Origin: Hymenobacter sp. YC55
Lineage (GTDB): Bacteria > Bacteroidota > Bacteroidia > Cytophagales > Hymenobacteraceae
Direction: 5' to 3'
DNA length: 64,000 nucleotides
Assembly: GCF_029433095.1 (NCBI RefSeq)
Contig: NZ_JARNTX010000002.1
Span: 124,001 to 188,000, forward strand
A model generated the notes under the pieces. The model was not told the DNA's origin. It made no database searches and saw only the letters and a program-made list of their open reading frames with translations. Of the stretch, positions 25,230 through 32,702 are shown piece by piece. How positions within the stretch are numbered: the stretch's first letter is position 1; every line of letters starts with the position of its first letter. The translations under genes were made by a program, and so were the position numbers.

Positions 25230-26642
25230 GTGCTTCAGTTTTTTAAAAGTCCGCTACCAACTCGCCTTGTGGTGCTGCTCCTGCTGGTGCTGGCGGTGCG
25301 GCTGCCGTTGGTGTGGTTGGGCGTGCCGCTAACCATGGCCGAGCTCCGCGCCATGCTCATTGGTGAGCGACTGCACGCTGGCGGCTTGCTCTACCGCGAC
25401 CTTTACGATGCCACGGCACCGCTGTCAGCAGCCCTCTTTGCCGCCCTCGACGTGGTAGCTTCGCGGCCGTTGTGGCTCTACCGAACTCTGGCGCTCGGGC
25501 TGCTGCTTATCCAGGCGCTGCGCCTAAACTTTGTGCTCAACCGCGCCGATGTCCACCCCGAGCGGGGCTACCTAGCGGCGCTTACTTACTTGGTGCTGTC
25601 CAGCGTCACGACGGACCTCGATACTTTGTCGCCGCTCCTAATCGGGCACACGTTTATCATTCTCGGGTTCAGCGCTTTGCTGCCTACTTCGCGCGATGGG
25701 TACGACAACCGTCGCCTATTTCGGGCCGGGTTTCTGATTGGGGTGGCGGCGCTGTGCTACCTCCCGCTGGCGCTGTTTCTGCTGGTGGGGCTATTTGCCG
25801 TTATTGTGTTTGCTGCCAACTCGTTTCGCAGCTTTCTGCTGCTGCTCTGCGGCTTCGGTTTTCCGTATGCGGTGGTGGCTACCTTTTTCCTGTACAACGA
25901 TTCTCTGCCCGCCTTCCGGCAATTTCATCTGCGGCCCTCTCTCAGCGGGCTCGTCATGGGGGCCGACGGCTTGCCGCTGCCGTTGCAGTGGCGCCTGCTT
26001 GTCTTGCCCGGTGCCGTGTTGCTGCTGGGCTTGGCCCGTTCCTTTACTACCTCGCTTGGGTTGGTATTTCAAGTGAAGTTTCAGCAGCTGATGCTGGTCT
26101 GGCTACTGGTTGCCATCCTGATGATGGCCGCTGGACGTGGCACGGCGCCGGGCACACTCGGGTTGCTGCTGCCGCCACTCACGTATTTTAGTTACTTCCT
26201 GTGGCAGAAGTCCCCAAGGCCTTGGGTGGTTGATGTGCTGTTTCTGGTGCTGCTTGGCTGCGTGGTGGGGCTGCGCTACCGCGAACTGCTGCGGCTGGAA
26301 GGTGTCCTGCGTTTTCCCGCCGAGGCCCGCTATGCGGTGCAGCCCAATCCCAAATACGCCAACCTGCGGGGACAGCGCCTGCTGGTACTTGGCGCCGACT
26401 TGCGGCCTTACCTCACCAATCCCATCGGCTCGCCCTACCTCGACTGGCGCCTGGCCCAAGTGGACTTCGGGCACCTCAGCCAGTATGCGGCCGTCTATCG
26501 CTTGGCCCGCAACCTAGAGTCCGCGCCGCCCACTGTCCTCATCGACCAAACCAACCGCCTCACGGAACTGCAATACAAAGTGCCCGCCATCTTCGGCCGC
26601 TACCAGCCCACCAGCACCCCGCGGGTCTACCGGCTGAAGTGA
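25230..26642 (+). CDS. Polytopic membrane protein, possibly GT-C-like
   Basis: The GTG-started ORF encodes 470 residues with about nine to ten TM segments over the first 350 residues. The first loop after TM1 contains TMAELRAMLIGERL and a GGLLYRDLYDATAPL motif. An RD/YxD pattern after the first TM, in a large polytopic protein with a soluble C-terminal part, is seen in GT-C glycosyltransferases and related Bacteroidota proteins. The C-terminal ~110 residues look soluble (RLLVLGADLRPYLTNPIGS). It has no close operon partner. The function is not assigned. Confidence 0.7.
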   Translation: MLQFFKSPLPTRLVVLLLLVLAVRLPLVWLGVPLTMAELRAMLIGERLHAGGLLYRDLYDATAPLSAALFAALDVVASRPLWLYRTLALGLLLIQALRLNFVLNRADVHPERGYLAALTYLVLSSVTTDLDTLSPLLIGHTFIILGFSALLPTSRDGYDNRRLFRAGFLIGVAALCYLPLALFLLVGLFAVIVFAANSFRSFLLLLCGFGFPYAVVATFFLYNDSLPAFRQFHLRPSLSGLVMGADGLPLPLQWRLLVLPGAVLLLGLARSFTTSLGLVFQVKFQQLMLVWLLVAILMMAAGRGTAPGTLGLLLPPLTYFSYFLWQKSPRPWVVDVLFLVLLGCVVGLRYRELLRLEGVLRFPAEARYAVQPNPKYANLRGQRLLVLGADLRPYLTNPIGSPYLDWRLAQVDFGHLSQYAAVYRLARNLESAPPTVLIDQTNRLTELQYKVPAIFGRYQPTSTPRVYRLK

Positions 26643-26663
26643 GGTGAATTGAGCTGAATTGAT

Positions 26664-26781
26664 AAACCCCACCTGTCATCCTGACGAAGGAAGGACCTTA
26701 TCGCCGCAGAACCAGACGATAGTACGTCAACGGTTCATAGGGCATAAGGTCCTTCCTTCGTCAGGATGACAGGTGGGGTTT
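26664..26781. repeat. Palindromic repeat, family D (38-bp perfect arms)
   Basis: Arms 26664-26701 and 26744-26781 are exact 38-nt reverse complements (core CACCTGTCATCCTGACGAAG) around a 42-nt spacer. It sits between the convergent membrane protein and rpiB genes and could also act as a terminator. Confidence 0.9.
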
Positions 26782-26834
26782 GGTTTTGGGTGACTAGCAG
26801 GTTTTTGAAAGCTTGTTAACCCGCTGCCTACTGC

Positions 26835-27266
26835 TTACCCGTCAATCTTGCTGACGCGGGTTTGGTGGCGGCCGCCTTCAAAGGCAGTAGTCAGAAATTG
26901 GTTGGCAATGATGCGGGCGTTGTCTTCGCTGATAAAGCGGGCGGGCACGCACAGAATGTTGGCGTCGTTGTGCTGACGAGCCAGGGCGGCCAGTTCAGGT
27001 TCCCACGCAATAGCCGCGCGCACGCCGCGGTGCTTGTTGGCCGTGATGCACACGCCATTGGCCGAGCCGCACACCAGAATTCCCCGCTCTAGTTCGCCAC
27101 TGGTAATGGCTTCGGCCAGCGGATGCACAAAGTCGGGATAGTCTACCGAGGCCGGAGAGTGGGTGCCGAAGTCGCGGACTTCGTAACCGTTGTCGCGCAG
27201 CCACTGGGCTAGCATCTGCTTGTATTCGAAGCCAGCGTGGTCGGAGCCTAGAGCAATGGTGTCCAT
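26835..27266 (-). CDS. rpiB: Ribose 5-phosphate isomerase B
   Basis: From the ATG at 27264-27266 the protein is 143 residues, standard for RpiB/LacAB proteins. It starts MDTIALGSDHAGFEYKQML (the DHAG substrate loop) and contains GILVCGSANGVCITANKHRG, the catalytic-Cys/anion-hole region, and ILCVPARFIS. The enzyme interconverts ribose 5-phosphate and ribulose 5-phosphate in the non-oxidative pentose phosphate pathway. The frame remains open upstream to 27380, but those 38 residues have no family counterpart, so the later ATG is chosen. Confidence 0.92.
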   Translation of the reverse strand: MDTIALGSDHAGFEYKQMLAQWLRDNGYEVRDFGTHSPASVDYPDFVHPLAEAITSGELERGILVCGSANGVCITANKHRGVRAAIAWEPELAALARQHNDANILCVPARFISEDNARIIANQFLTTAFEGGRHQTRVSKIDG

Positions 27267-27404
27267 AGGGGAGGAAGTGTGGAAAGTGAAGAAAACTCGT
27301 TGAGTAAGGCAACAAAGAAATGTGGGGAATGCGAGAATCGAGCAGGGCACCAGCCCCTTCTTTTCCTGCATTCCCCACATTCATTGGGTGAAATCTGTAG
27401 TCAT

Positions 27405-28241
27405 CTAGCTGACGCCGCCATTTTGAGCGAGCCGGTCGTTGAGCATTTGGGTGCGGTTGCGGGTCACAACGCGGGCAATGTTGATACTTAGCTCGTAGAG
27501 CAACACAATCGGGATTGTGACGATGATCTGCGCTGAAATATCAGGAGGCGTAATAACGGCCGCAATAACGAGAATGACCACAATGGCATGCTTGCGGTAG
27601 AGCCGCATGATTTCCGGCGTAATCAAGCCAGCTTTGGCCAGGAAGAACACAATCATCGGCAGTTCGAACACAAAGGCACACGACAAGCTCATGGTTGTGA
27701 GCGTGCTAATGTAGCTCTGCAAGTCGATTTGGTTTTCGATGGTAGAATCGAGCTGGTAGGACGCCAAGAAGTTGATACTGAGTGGAGCCGCAATGAAGTA
27801 CCCGAACAGCAGCCCGATAATAAACAAGATGGACACAAAGAACACGGCACCGCGCGAGTTGGCTTGCTCGTGCGGGTACAAGCCCGGCTTCACAAAGCGC
27901 CAGATTTCCCAGAACGTGTAGGGAAATGCCAACGCCAGCCCCACCACAAACGAGGAGCTGATGTGCATAGTGAGCTGCCCGCTCATCTGGCGGTTCTGCA
28001 AGTCGAAGGTTGGCTCTCCGATGCACAAGCTTTCGGCGTGAATCCACTGGCCGAAGCGGCAGAAAGCCCGATAAGTCCAGAAGTCGCCGCGGGACGGCCC
28101 CAGAATCAGGTCGTGAAACAGAAAGTCCTTGGCTAGGAAAGCAGCCGTAGTGAATACCACAATGGCAATGGCCGAGCGGATGATATGCCACCGCAGGGCT
28201 TCCAAGTGGTCAATGAAAGACATTTCCTGCTGTTGCCCCAT
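27405..28241 (-). CDS. tatC: Sec-independent protein translocase subunit TatC
   Basis: From the ATG at 28239-28241 the protein is 278 residues. It shows MSFIDHLEALRWHIIRSA, the TatC N-terminal consensus with FxDHLxELR, and FVKPGLYPHEQ, the conserved F..P.L...E loop, plus six TM helices. TatC recognises twin-arginine signal peptides and forms the translocon core with TatA. The longer open frame (to 28340) runs into the repeat at 28288-28418 and is discarded. It is followed by rpiB after ~140 bp. Confidence 0.93.
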   Translation of the reverse strand: MGQQQEMSFIDHLEALRWHIIRSAIAIVVFTTAAFLAKDFLFHDLILGPSRGDFWTYRAFCRFGQWIHAESLCIGEPTFDLQNRQMSGQLTMHISSSFVVGLALAFPYTFWEIWRFVKPGLYPHEQANSRGAVFFVSILFIIGLLFGYFIAAPLSINFLASYQLDSTIENQIDLQSYISTLTTMSLSCAFVFELPMIVFFLAKAGLITPEIMRLYRKHAIVVILVIAAVITPPDISAQIIVTIPIVLLYELSINIARVVTRNRTQMLNDRLAQNGGVS

Positions 28242-28287
28242 CACAGGGTGCCCGGAAGAAGGGTGTTGTTGATCCACGGGGGAAAAG

Positions 28288-28418
28288 TAACGGAGTAGCG
28301 GAGTAACTGAGTAAGTCGAAAGGCAAGACGTAGAGCACAAACGAAATCCGAGGCTCCGAAGATGTACTTAGCCCCGATTCTGCCTTATTACTCTGTTACT
28401 CCGCTACTCAGGTACTCG
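28288..28418. repeat. Palindromic repeat, family C (second copy), beside the glyA stop
   Basis: The left arm around 28288-28325 (GGAGTAGCGGAGTAACTGAG) faces a right arm around 28381-28418 containing TGTTACTCCGCTACTCAG. The arms agree over roughly 25 nt with one mismatch. The right arm ends 3 nt before the glyA stop codon, as the family C copy at 24258 does for rbfA. Confidence 0.75.
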
Positions 28419-28421
28419 ATA

Positions 28422-29714
28422 TTATGCGAAGAGCGGAAACTGCTGCATCCACTCGTTCACCTGACCGCGCACGCGCAGCAGGTAAGCGTCGTCGTCGTTA
28501 TGCATCAGTACGTCGTCGATTAAGTCGACGATGCGGGCCATGTCGGTTTCGCGCAAGCCACGGGTGGTAACCGCCGCCGAGCCAATGCGCATGCCGCTGG
28601 TCACGAAGGGCGACTTGTCGTCGAAGGGCACCATGTTCTTATTGATGGTAATGTCAGCCTTGATGAGCGTATTCTCGGCCAGCTTGCCAGTGAGGCCCTT
28701 GCTGCGCAAGTCGATCAGCATAAGGTGGTTGTCGGTGCTGCCCGAAATGATTTCGTAGCCACGGTCGGTGAAGCCTTTCGCTAGTGCCTGCGCGTTGCGA
28801 ATCACTTGCTGGGTGTACTCGGTGTAGGCGTCGCTTAAGGCTTCGCCGAATGCCACTGCCTTGGCGCCGATAACGTGCTCCAGGGGGCCGCCTTGCGTGC
28901 CAGGGAATACGGCTGAGTCCAGCAGCGCCGACATCATGCGCAGTTCGCCTTTCGGCGTCTTCAAGCCAAACGGATTCTCGAAGTCTTTGCCCAGCATGAT
29001 GAGGCCGCCGCGGGGGCCGCGCAAGGTCTTGTGCGTGGTCGTCGTGACGATGTGGCAATAATCGAAGGGGTTGCCAAGCAAACCTTTGGCAATCAGACCG
29101 CTGGGGTGCGAAATATCGGCTAGCAGCAAGGCGCCTACTTCATCGGCTGCTTCGCGCAGGGCTTTGTAGTCCCAGTCGCGGGAGTAGGCCGAGGCGCCGC
29201 AGATGATAAGCTTAGGCTGCTCGCGACGGGCGGTTTCTTTCACTTTTTCCCAATCGATGAGGCCCGTTTCGCGCTCCACACCATAGAAGCTAGGCTGGTA
29301 GAGCTTGCCAGAGAAGTTGACGGGCGAGCCGTGCGTGAGGTGACCCCCGTGGCTTAAATCGAAGCCGAGAATTTTGTCGCCGGGGTTGAGGATGGCCAGC
29401 ATAACGGCGGCGTTGGCTTGCGCGCCGGAGTGCGGCTGCACGTTCACCCATTCAACGCCAAACAACTCCTTGGCCCGGTCGATAGCCAATTGCTCGATTT
29501 GGTCGACGATTTCGCAACCGCCATAGTAGCGCTTGCCGGGTAGGCCCTCGGCGTATTTGTTGGTCAGGATGGAGCCCTGTGCCCGCATCACTTGCTCCGA
29601 AACATAGTTTTCGGAGGCAATCAATTCAATACCATGCGTTTGCCGCTCTTTTTCGCGCTGAATCAGGTCGAAGATGGCGGTGTCTTGGGTCAGGGTTGGG
29701 GCTTGCGTTTCCAT
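28422..29714 (-). CDS. glyA: Serine hydroxymethyltransferase
   Basis: From the ATG at 29712-29714 the protein is 430 residues, normal for GlyA. It has [39 protein letters not shown], and the PLP-lysine motif [15 protein letters not shown] (Lys229). It converts serine and tetrahydrofolate to glycine and methylene-tetrahydrofolate in the cytoplasm. The upstream open frame to 29795 is rejected because it contains the promoter at 29720-29750 and looks non-conserved. That promoter ends 5 nt before the ATG, so the mRNA may be nearly leaderless. Confidence 0.95.
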   Translation of the reverse strand: METQAPTLTQDTAIFDLIQREKERQTHGIELIASENYVSEQVMRAQGSILTNKYAEGLPGKRYYGGCEIVDQIEQLAIDRAKELFGVEWVNVQPHSGAQANAAVMLAILNPGDKILGFDLSHGGHLTHGSPVNFSGKLYQPSFYGVERETGLIDWEKVKETARREQPKLIICGASAYSRDWDYKALREAADEVGALLLADISHPSGLIAKGLLGNPFDYCHIVTTTTHKTLRGPRGGLIMLGKDFENPFGLKTPKGELRMMSALLDSAVFPGTQGGPLEHVIGAKAVAFGEALSDAYTEYTQQVIRNAQALAKGFTDRGYEIISGSTDNHLMLIDLRSKGLTGKLAENTLIKADITINKNMVPFDDKSPFVTSGMRIGSAAVTTRGLRETDMARIVDLIDDVLMHNDDDAYLLRVRGQVNEWMQQFPLFA

Positions 29715-29719
29715 AGGTT

Positions 29720-29750
29720 CAAAGGTACACCCACTGCCCGGAACTGCCAA
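29720..29750 (-). promoter_or_regulatory. Full -33/-7 promoter directly in front of glyA
   Basis: Minus strand: TTG (29748-29750), 20 nt, TACCTTTG (29720-29727). Both elements and the spacing match the Bacteroidota vegetative promoter. The start codon begins 5 nt after the -7 box. Confidence 0.65.
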
Positions 29751-30311
29751 GCTGCAAAGCAACAGGTAATGAAGTGCGCGCTGGGCGTGGCCCATTAAGG
29801 TTTACCCGGCTTAGCGTGATAAGCAGTTGGAGGCGTTTCAGTCGGCGGGCTCAGTTGAGAAATGTTACAAGATTTGGTTATGCGCTGGTGATGTAACTAC
29901 CGGCTGCTTGTGTGTTAAGCGTAACACTCGTCCAGATGGCGAGCGTCTGGAATGGCACCGCGCCGTAGGAATGGGTGGGCAAGATGTACAGGAAGCTTCT
30001 AGACCTTGTGATGTAAGAGAGCAGCCGCTAAACACCGTGCATCTAAGCTGGCTTTTTTAGCCTTTTTCTTTCCGATTGAACCATACTACCTTGGCAATAT
30101 CCTATGAGGTCGTTGCTACACTAGATGTTGTAGCCGCCTGCGCCCAGCTGTTATCCGCGGGCTAGTTGACTGAATATGAGGAGTTAGTATCACTCATTTC
30201 TGCTGTCTTGCTGCTGTAAAGCATAAGTATATGCTGGTTTTGCCTGCCGCCGGGGCGGAGCCAGCCCGCGTGCCCTATCCAACCTTTCTTCCCACCACAA
30301 CCCTTATCTGT
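29751..30311. other. Intergenic region between divergent glyA and the GH64 gene
   Basis: About 560 bp without a convincing gene. A 77-codon ORF at 29827-30060 has no recognisable features and atypical composition. A small CCAGA/TCTGG hairpin lies near 29933-29952. I see no riboswitch or tRNA. Confidence 0.4.
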
Positions 30312-32540
30312 ATGAGAAAGATTACTCTGCTTTCCGTTCTAGTCTTGCTGCTTGGCGCTTGGCTACTGCCCTTCGGCAGCTTGGCCCAGGGCAGCATTCC
30401 GTTTACCATTGCCAACAATTCACCTTACGCCGATAACACGTTGTACGTGGCCATTGTGGGTCTCAACCCGGCGGGCGAGCATGTTTGGATTGACCCGCGC
30501 ACCAGCCAAGTGCTGCCCATGAATTCTTCGTACAACACGGTGCTTGGCCCAACATACAACGGCAACACCGGGCCAGGGCAGAACTCGCGCTATGCGTCGT
30601 GCTTTTTTCGGCTAAGTGACATTCCAAACAAGACCTTCACCTTACCCTACATTGCTGGCTGTCGGGTGTTCATTGCCCAGGGGCAACAGTTGTACTTCTA
30701 TTTCTACGGCTCGACGGGGGCGCCCTCGGGCTACGCAGCGCCTAATGCTCAGAATCCGAGTGACCCGAACCGCGGTATTCTGTACGAATTCATTGAGCTG
30801 ACCAACAACCAGTTCGGCTTCTTCGGCAACACCACCCGCGTCGATTCTTACAAGTACCCAATGGGCCTGGAGCTATTTGGTAACGGCTATCAGAAGCGCA
30901 CCGGCGAGCTAAAGTCACACGCTGATATTGTAGCGGCCTACAAAGCCAACGTACCCGCTGAGTTTCAGGGTACGGTAAACAACACCACCGGCGAAATCAC
31001 CTTCCCCTCCAAAACGGCCGCGTTCTACGACGGTACCAACGGCACCACCCCCGGCCCTTACGGCAACTATTTCGGCTCCTACATCGACGCCATCTGGAAC
31101 AAGTACGTGAACGAGGATCTGATTTTCTTTGCCGGCAACGCGGGCGTATTCAAGGGGCGCATCAGCAACGGCCGGCTTACGGTTGTGGGGCAGTCGGGGG
31201 CCTTCACGGGCCGAACGGGAGTTGTGGCGCGCAAGCCGACCACGCAGGAAGCATTCGAGGGCAAAGGAGTGCTCGACAACCGCGTAGGCGACGGGGACTG
31301 TGACCTAGTGGTGCAGGCCCAGCTAACGGCTGCTATCAACCGCCACGTAGTAAACACCACCACGCCTAACCCCGGCCAGCAGAACTGGTACGACGCCAGC
31401 CGCTACTACCAGACCGCACCCATGAACTACTACGCGCGCTTCTGGCACCTGCCCGGCATCAGCGTAGACCAGCTTAGCTACGGTTTCGCCTACGACGACG
31501 TAAACGACCAGTCGGCCACGCTCCAAACGCCGCAGCCAACCCGCGTTGTGGCCACGTTCGGCGGCTACGCTGGCACGGGCACAACTCCGAGTGGCGGCGT
31601 GGCTACCACTTACAAAGACTGCAACTACACCGGCACGGCCGTTGCGCTGCCAGTGGGCAACTACACGCTAAGCCAGCTCCAGAGCCGGGGTATACTGGAC
31701 AACGATATTTCTTCGCTCCGGGTCAACAGTGGCTACCAGGTAGTGCTCTACGAAAGCGACAACTTCACTGGCGCCTCTCTCACGGTGGGCAGTGCTGGCA
31801 ATAGCTGCCTGGTCAACAACCCGCTCGGGACCGGCAACTGGAACGACAAGGCCACTTCGGTGCGGGTGCAAACGGCTACCGCCGCCTTTAGCCGGCAGCT
31901 GGAAGCCGAAGCCGCCAACGTAAACAACGGCATGACGGTAGAAGCCTGCTCCGAAGGCGGCCAGAACATGGGCTTCATTGATCAGGGCGACTATCTGGTG
32001 TGGAACAGCATTAACTTCCCAACTTCAGGTAGCTATACCATCGAGTACCGCGTAGCCAGCGGCGCGGCGGGCGGTACCGTGTCGGCGGACCTGAACGGGG
32101 GCAGCATCCAGCTAGGCAATACCACAATTCCTGGCACCGGCGGCTGGCAGAACTGGACCACCGTGTCGCGGACCGTTACGGTCAATGCGGGCACCTACAA
32201 TTTCGGCATCTACGCCCAGACCGGCGGCTGGAATATCAATTGGGTGCGTATCACGCAGAACAGCGCTGCTCGCACGGCATTGGCCGCCAAAAGCTCCGAT
32301 GCTGCCACCGCCGATGTGCAGCTTTATCCTAACCCCGTGGTCGACCAACTCCACCTAAGCAACTCGGGGCTGAAGCTGATTGGCAGCCACTACCGCATCC
32401 TCGACACGCGCGGCCGCGTGATGAGCAGCGGTACTTTCGACGAGGGTACGGCCCCGGTTAGCACCTTGCCCGCTGGTCTGTATCTATTGGAAGTCAGCAC
32501 CAAAGACCAACAAACCATTATTCGCCGCTTCCAGAAATAA
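30312..32540 (+). CDS. Secreted GH64 beta-1,3-glucanase with crystallin-like, CBM6 and T9SS domains
   Basis: From the ATG at 30312 the protein is 742 residues with a signal peptide (MRKITLLSVLVLLLG...AQG). Domains in order: a glycoside hydrolase family 64, thaumatin-like-fold catalytic region (about 27-400; IPFTIANNSPYAD, YIDAIWNKYVN); a beta/gamma-crystallin-like domain (about 435-520; YKDCNYTGTAVALPVGNYT); a CBM6-type carbohydrate-binding module (about 525-640; LEAEAANVNNGM, GFIDQGDYLVW); and a C-terminal type A T9SS sorting domain (VQLYPNPVVDQL ... GLYLLEV). It should cleave beta-1,3-glucans such as laminarin or fungal wall glucan outside the cell. An upstream in-frame extension to 30231 lacks signal-peptide logic. 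Confidence 0.88.
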   Translation: MRKITLLSVLVLLLGAWLLPFGSLAQGSIPFTIANNSPYADNTLYVAIVGLNPAGEHVWIDPRTSQVLPMNSSYNTVLGPTYNGNTGPGQNSRYASCFFRLSDIPNKTFTLPYIAGCRVFIAQGQQLYFYFYGSTGAPSGYAAPNAQNPSDPNRGILYEFIELTNNQFGFFGNTTRVDSYKYPMGLELFGNGYQKRTGELKSHADIVAAYKANVPAEFQGTVNNTTGEITFPSKTAAFYDGTNGTTPGPYGNYFGSYIDAIWNKYVNEDLIFFAGNAGVFKGRISNGRLTVVGQSGAFTGRTGVVARKPTTQEAFEGKGVLDNRVGDGDCDLVVQAQLTAAINRHVVNTTTPNPGQQNWYDASRYYQTAPMNYYARFWHLPGISVDQLSYGFAYDDVNDQSATLQTPQPTRVVATFGGYAGTGTTPSGGVATTYKDCNYTGTAVALPVGNYTLSQLQSRGILDNDISSLRVNSGYQVVLYESDNFTGASLTVGSAGNSCLVNNPLGTGNWNDKATSVRVQTATAAFSRQLEAEAANVNNGMTVEACSEGGQNMGFIDQGDYLVWNSINFPTSGSYTIEYRVASGAAGGTVSADLNGGSIQLGNTTIPGTGGWQNWTTVSRTVTVNAGTYNFGIYAQTGGWNINWVRITQNSAARTALAAKSSDAATADVQLYPNPVVDQLHLSNSGLKLIGSHYRILDTRGRVMSSGTFDEGTAPVSTLPAGLYLLEVSTKDQQTIIRRFQK

Positions 32541-32702
32541 ACAAATGTAGCTAGTGCGAAATGCAGGTTGTCCACAGATCGGGCAGCCTGCTTTTTTGTG
32601 AAGAAGCTAGCAGAGCACCGAGCAAAAATTCTTGTTGCTCGGTATGGAATCCGGAGTGCGCAAGCATCAGACAGGTATCCGCTTCACCTAATCCTGCCTG
32701 TT

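Noticed and set aside
26664..26781. Inverted repeats as ends of an insertion sequence
   Set aside because: The 42-nt interior cannot encode a transposase and no transposase gene occurs in the window.
27267..27380. N-terminal extension of RpiB by 38 residues
   Set aside because: Extension has no family counterpart; the ATG at 27266 starts exactly at the conserved MDTIALGSDHAGF.
28242..28340. N-terminal extension of TatC
   Set aside because: The extension is encoded by the palindromic repeat, and the conserved TatC N-terminus starts at the later ATG.
24258..28418. Repeats of GTAGCGGAGTA type as a CRISPR array
   Set aside because: Only paired inverted arms, no regularly spaced direct repeats, and no cas genes.
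29827..30060. 77-codon plus-strand ORF between glyA and the GH64 gene
   Set aside because: No recognisable domain, atypical composition with scattered Cys/Trp/Arg, no promoter or coupling; likely a chance ORF.
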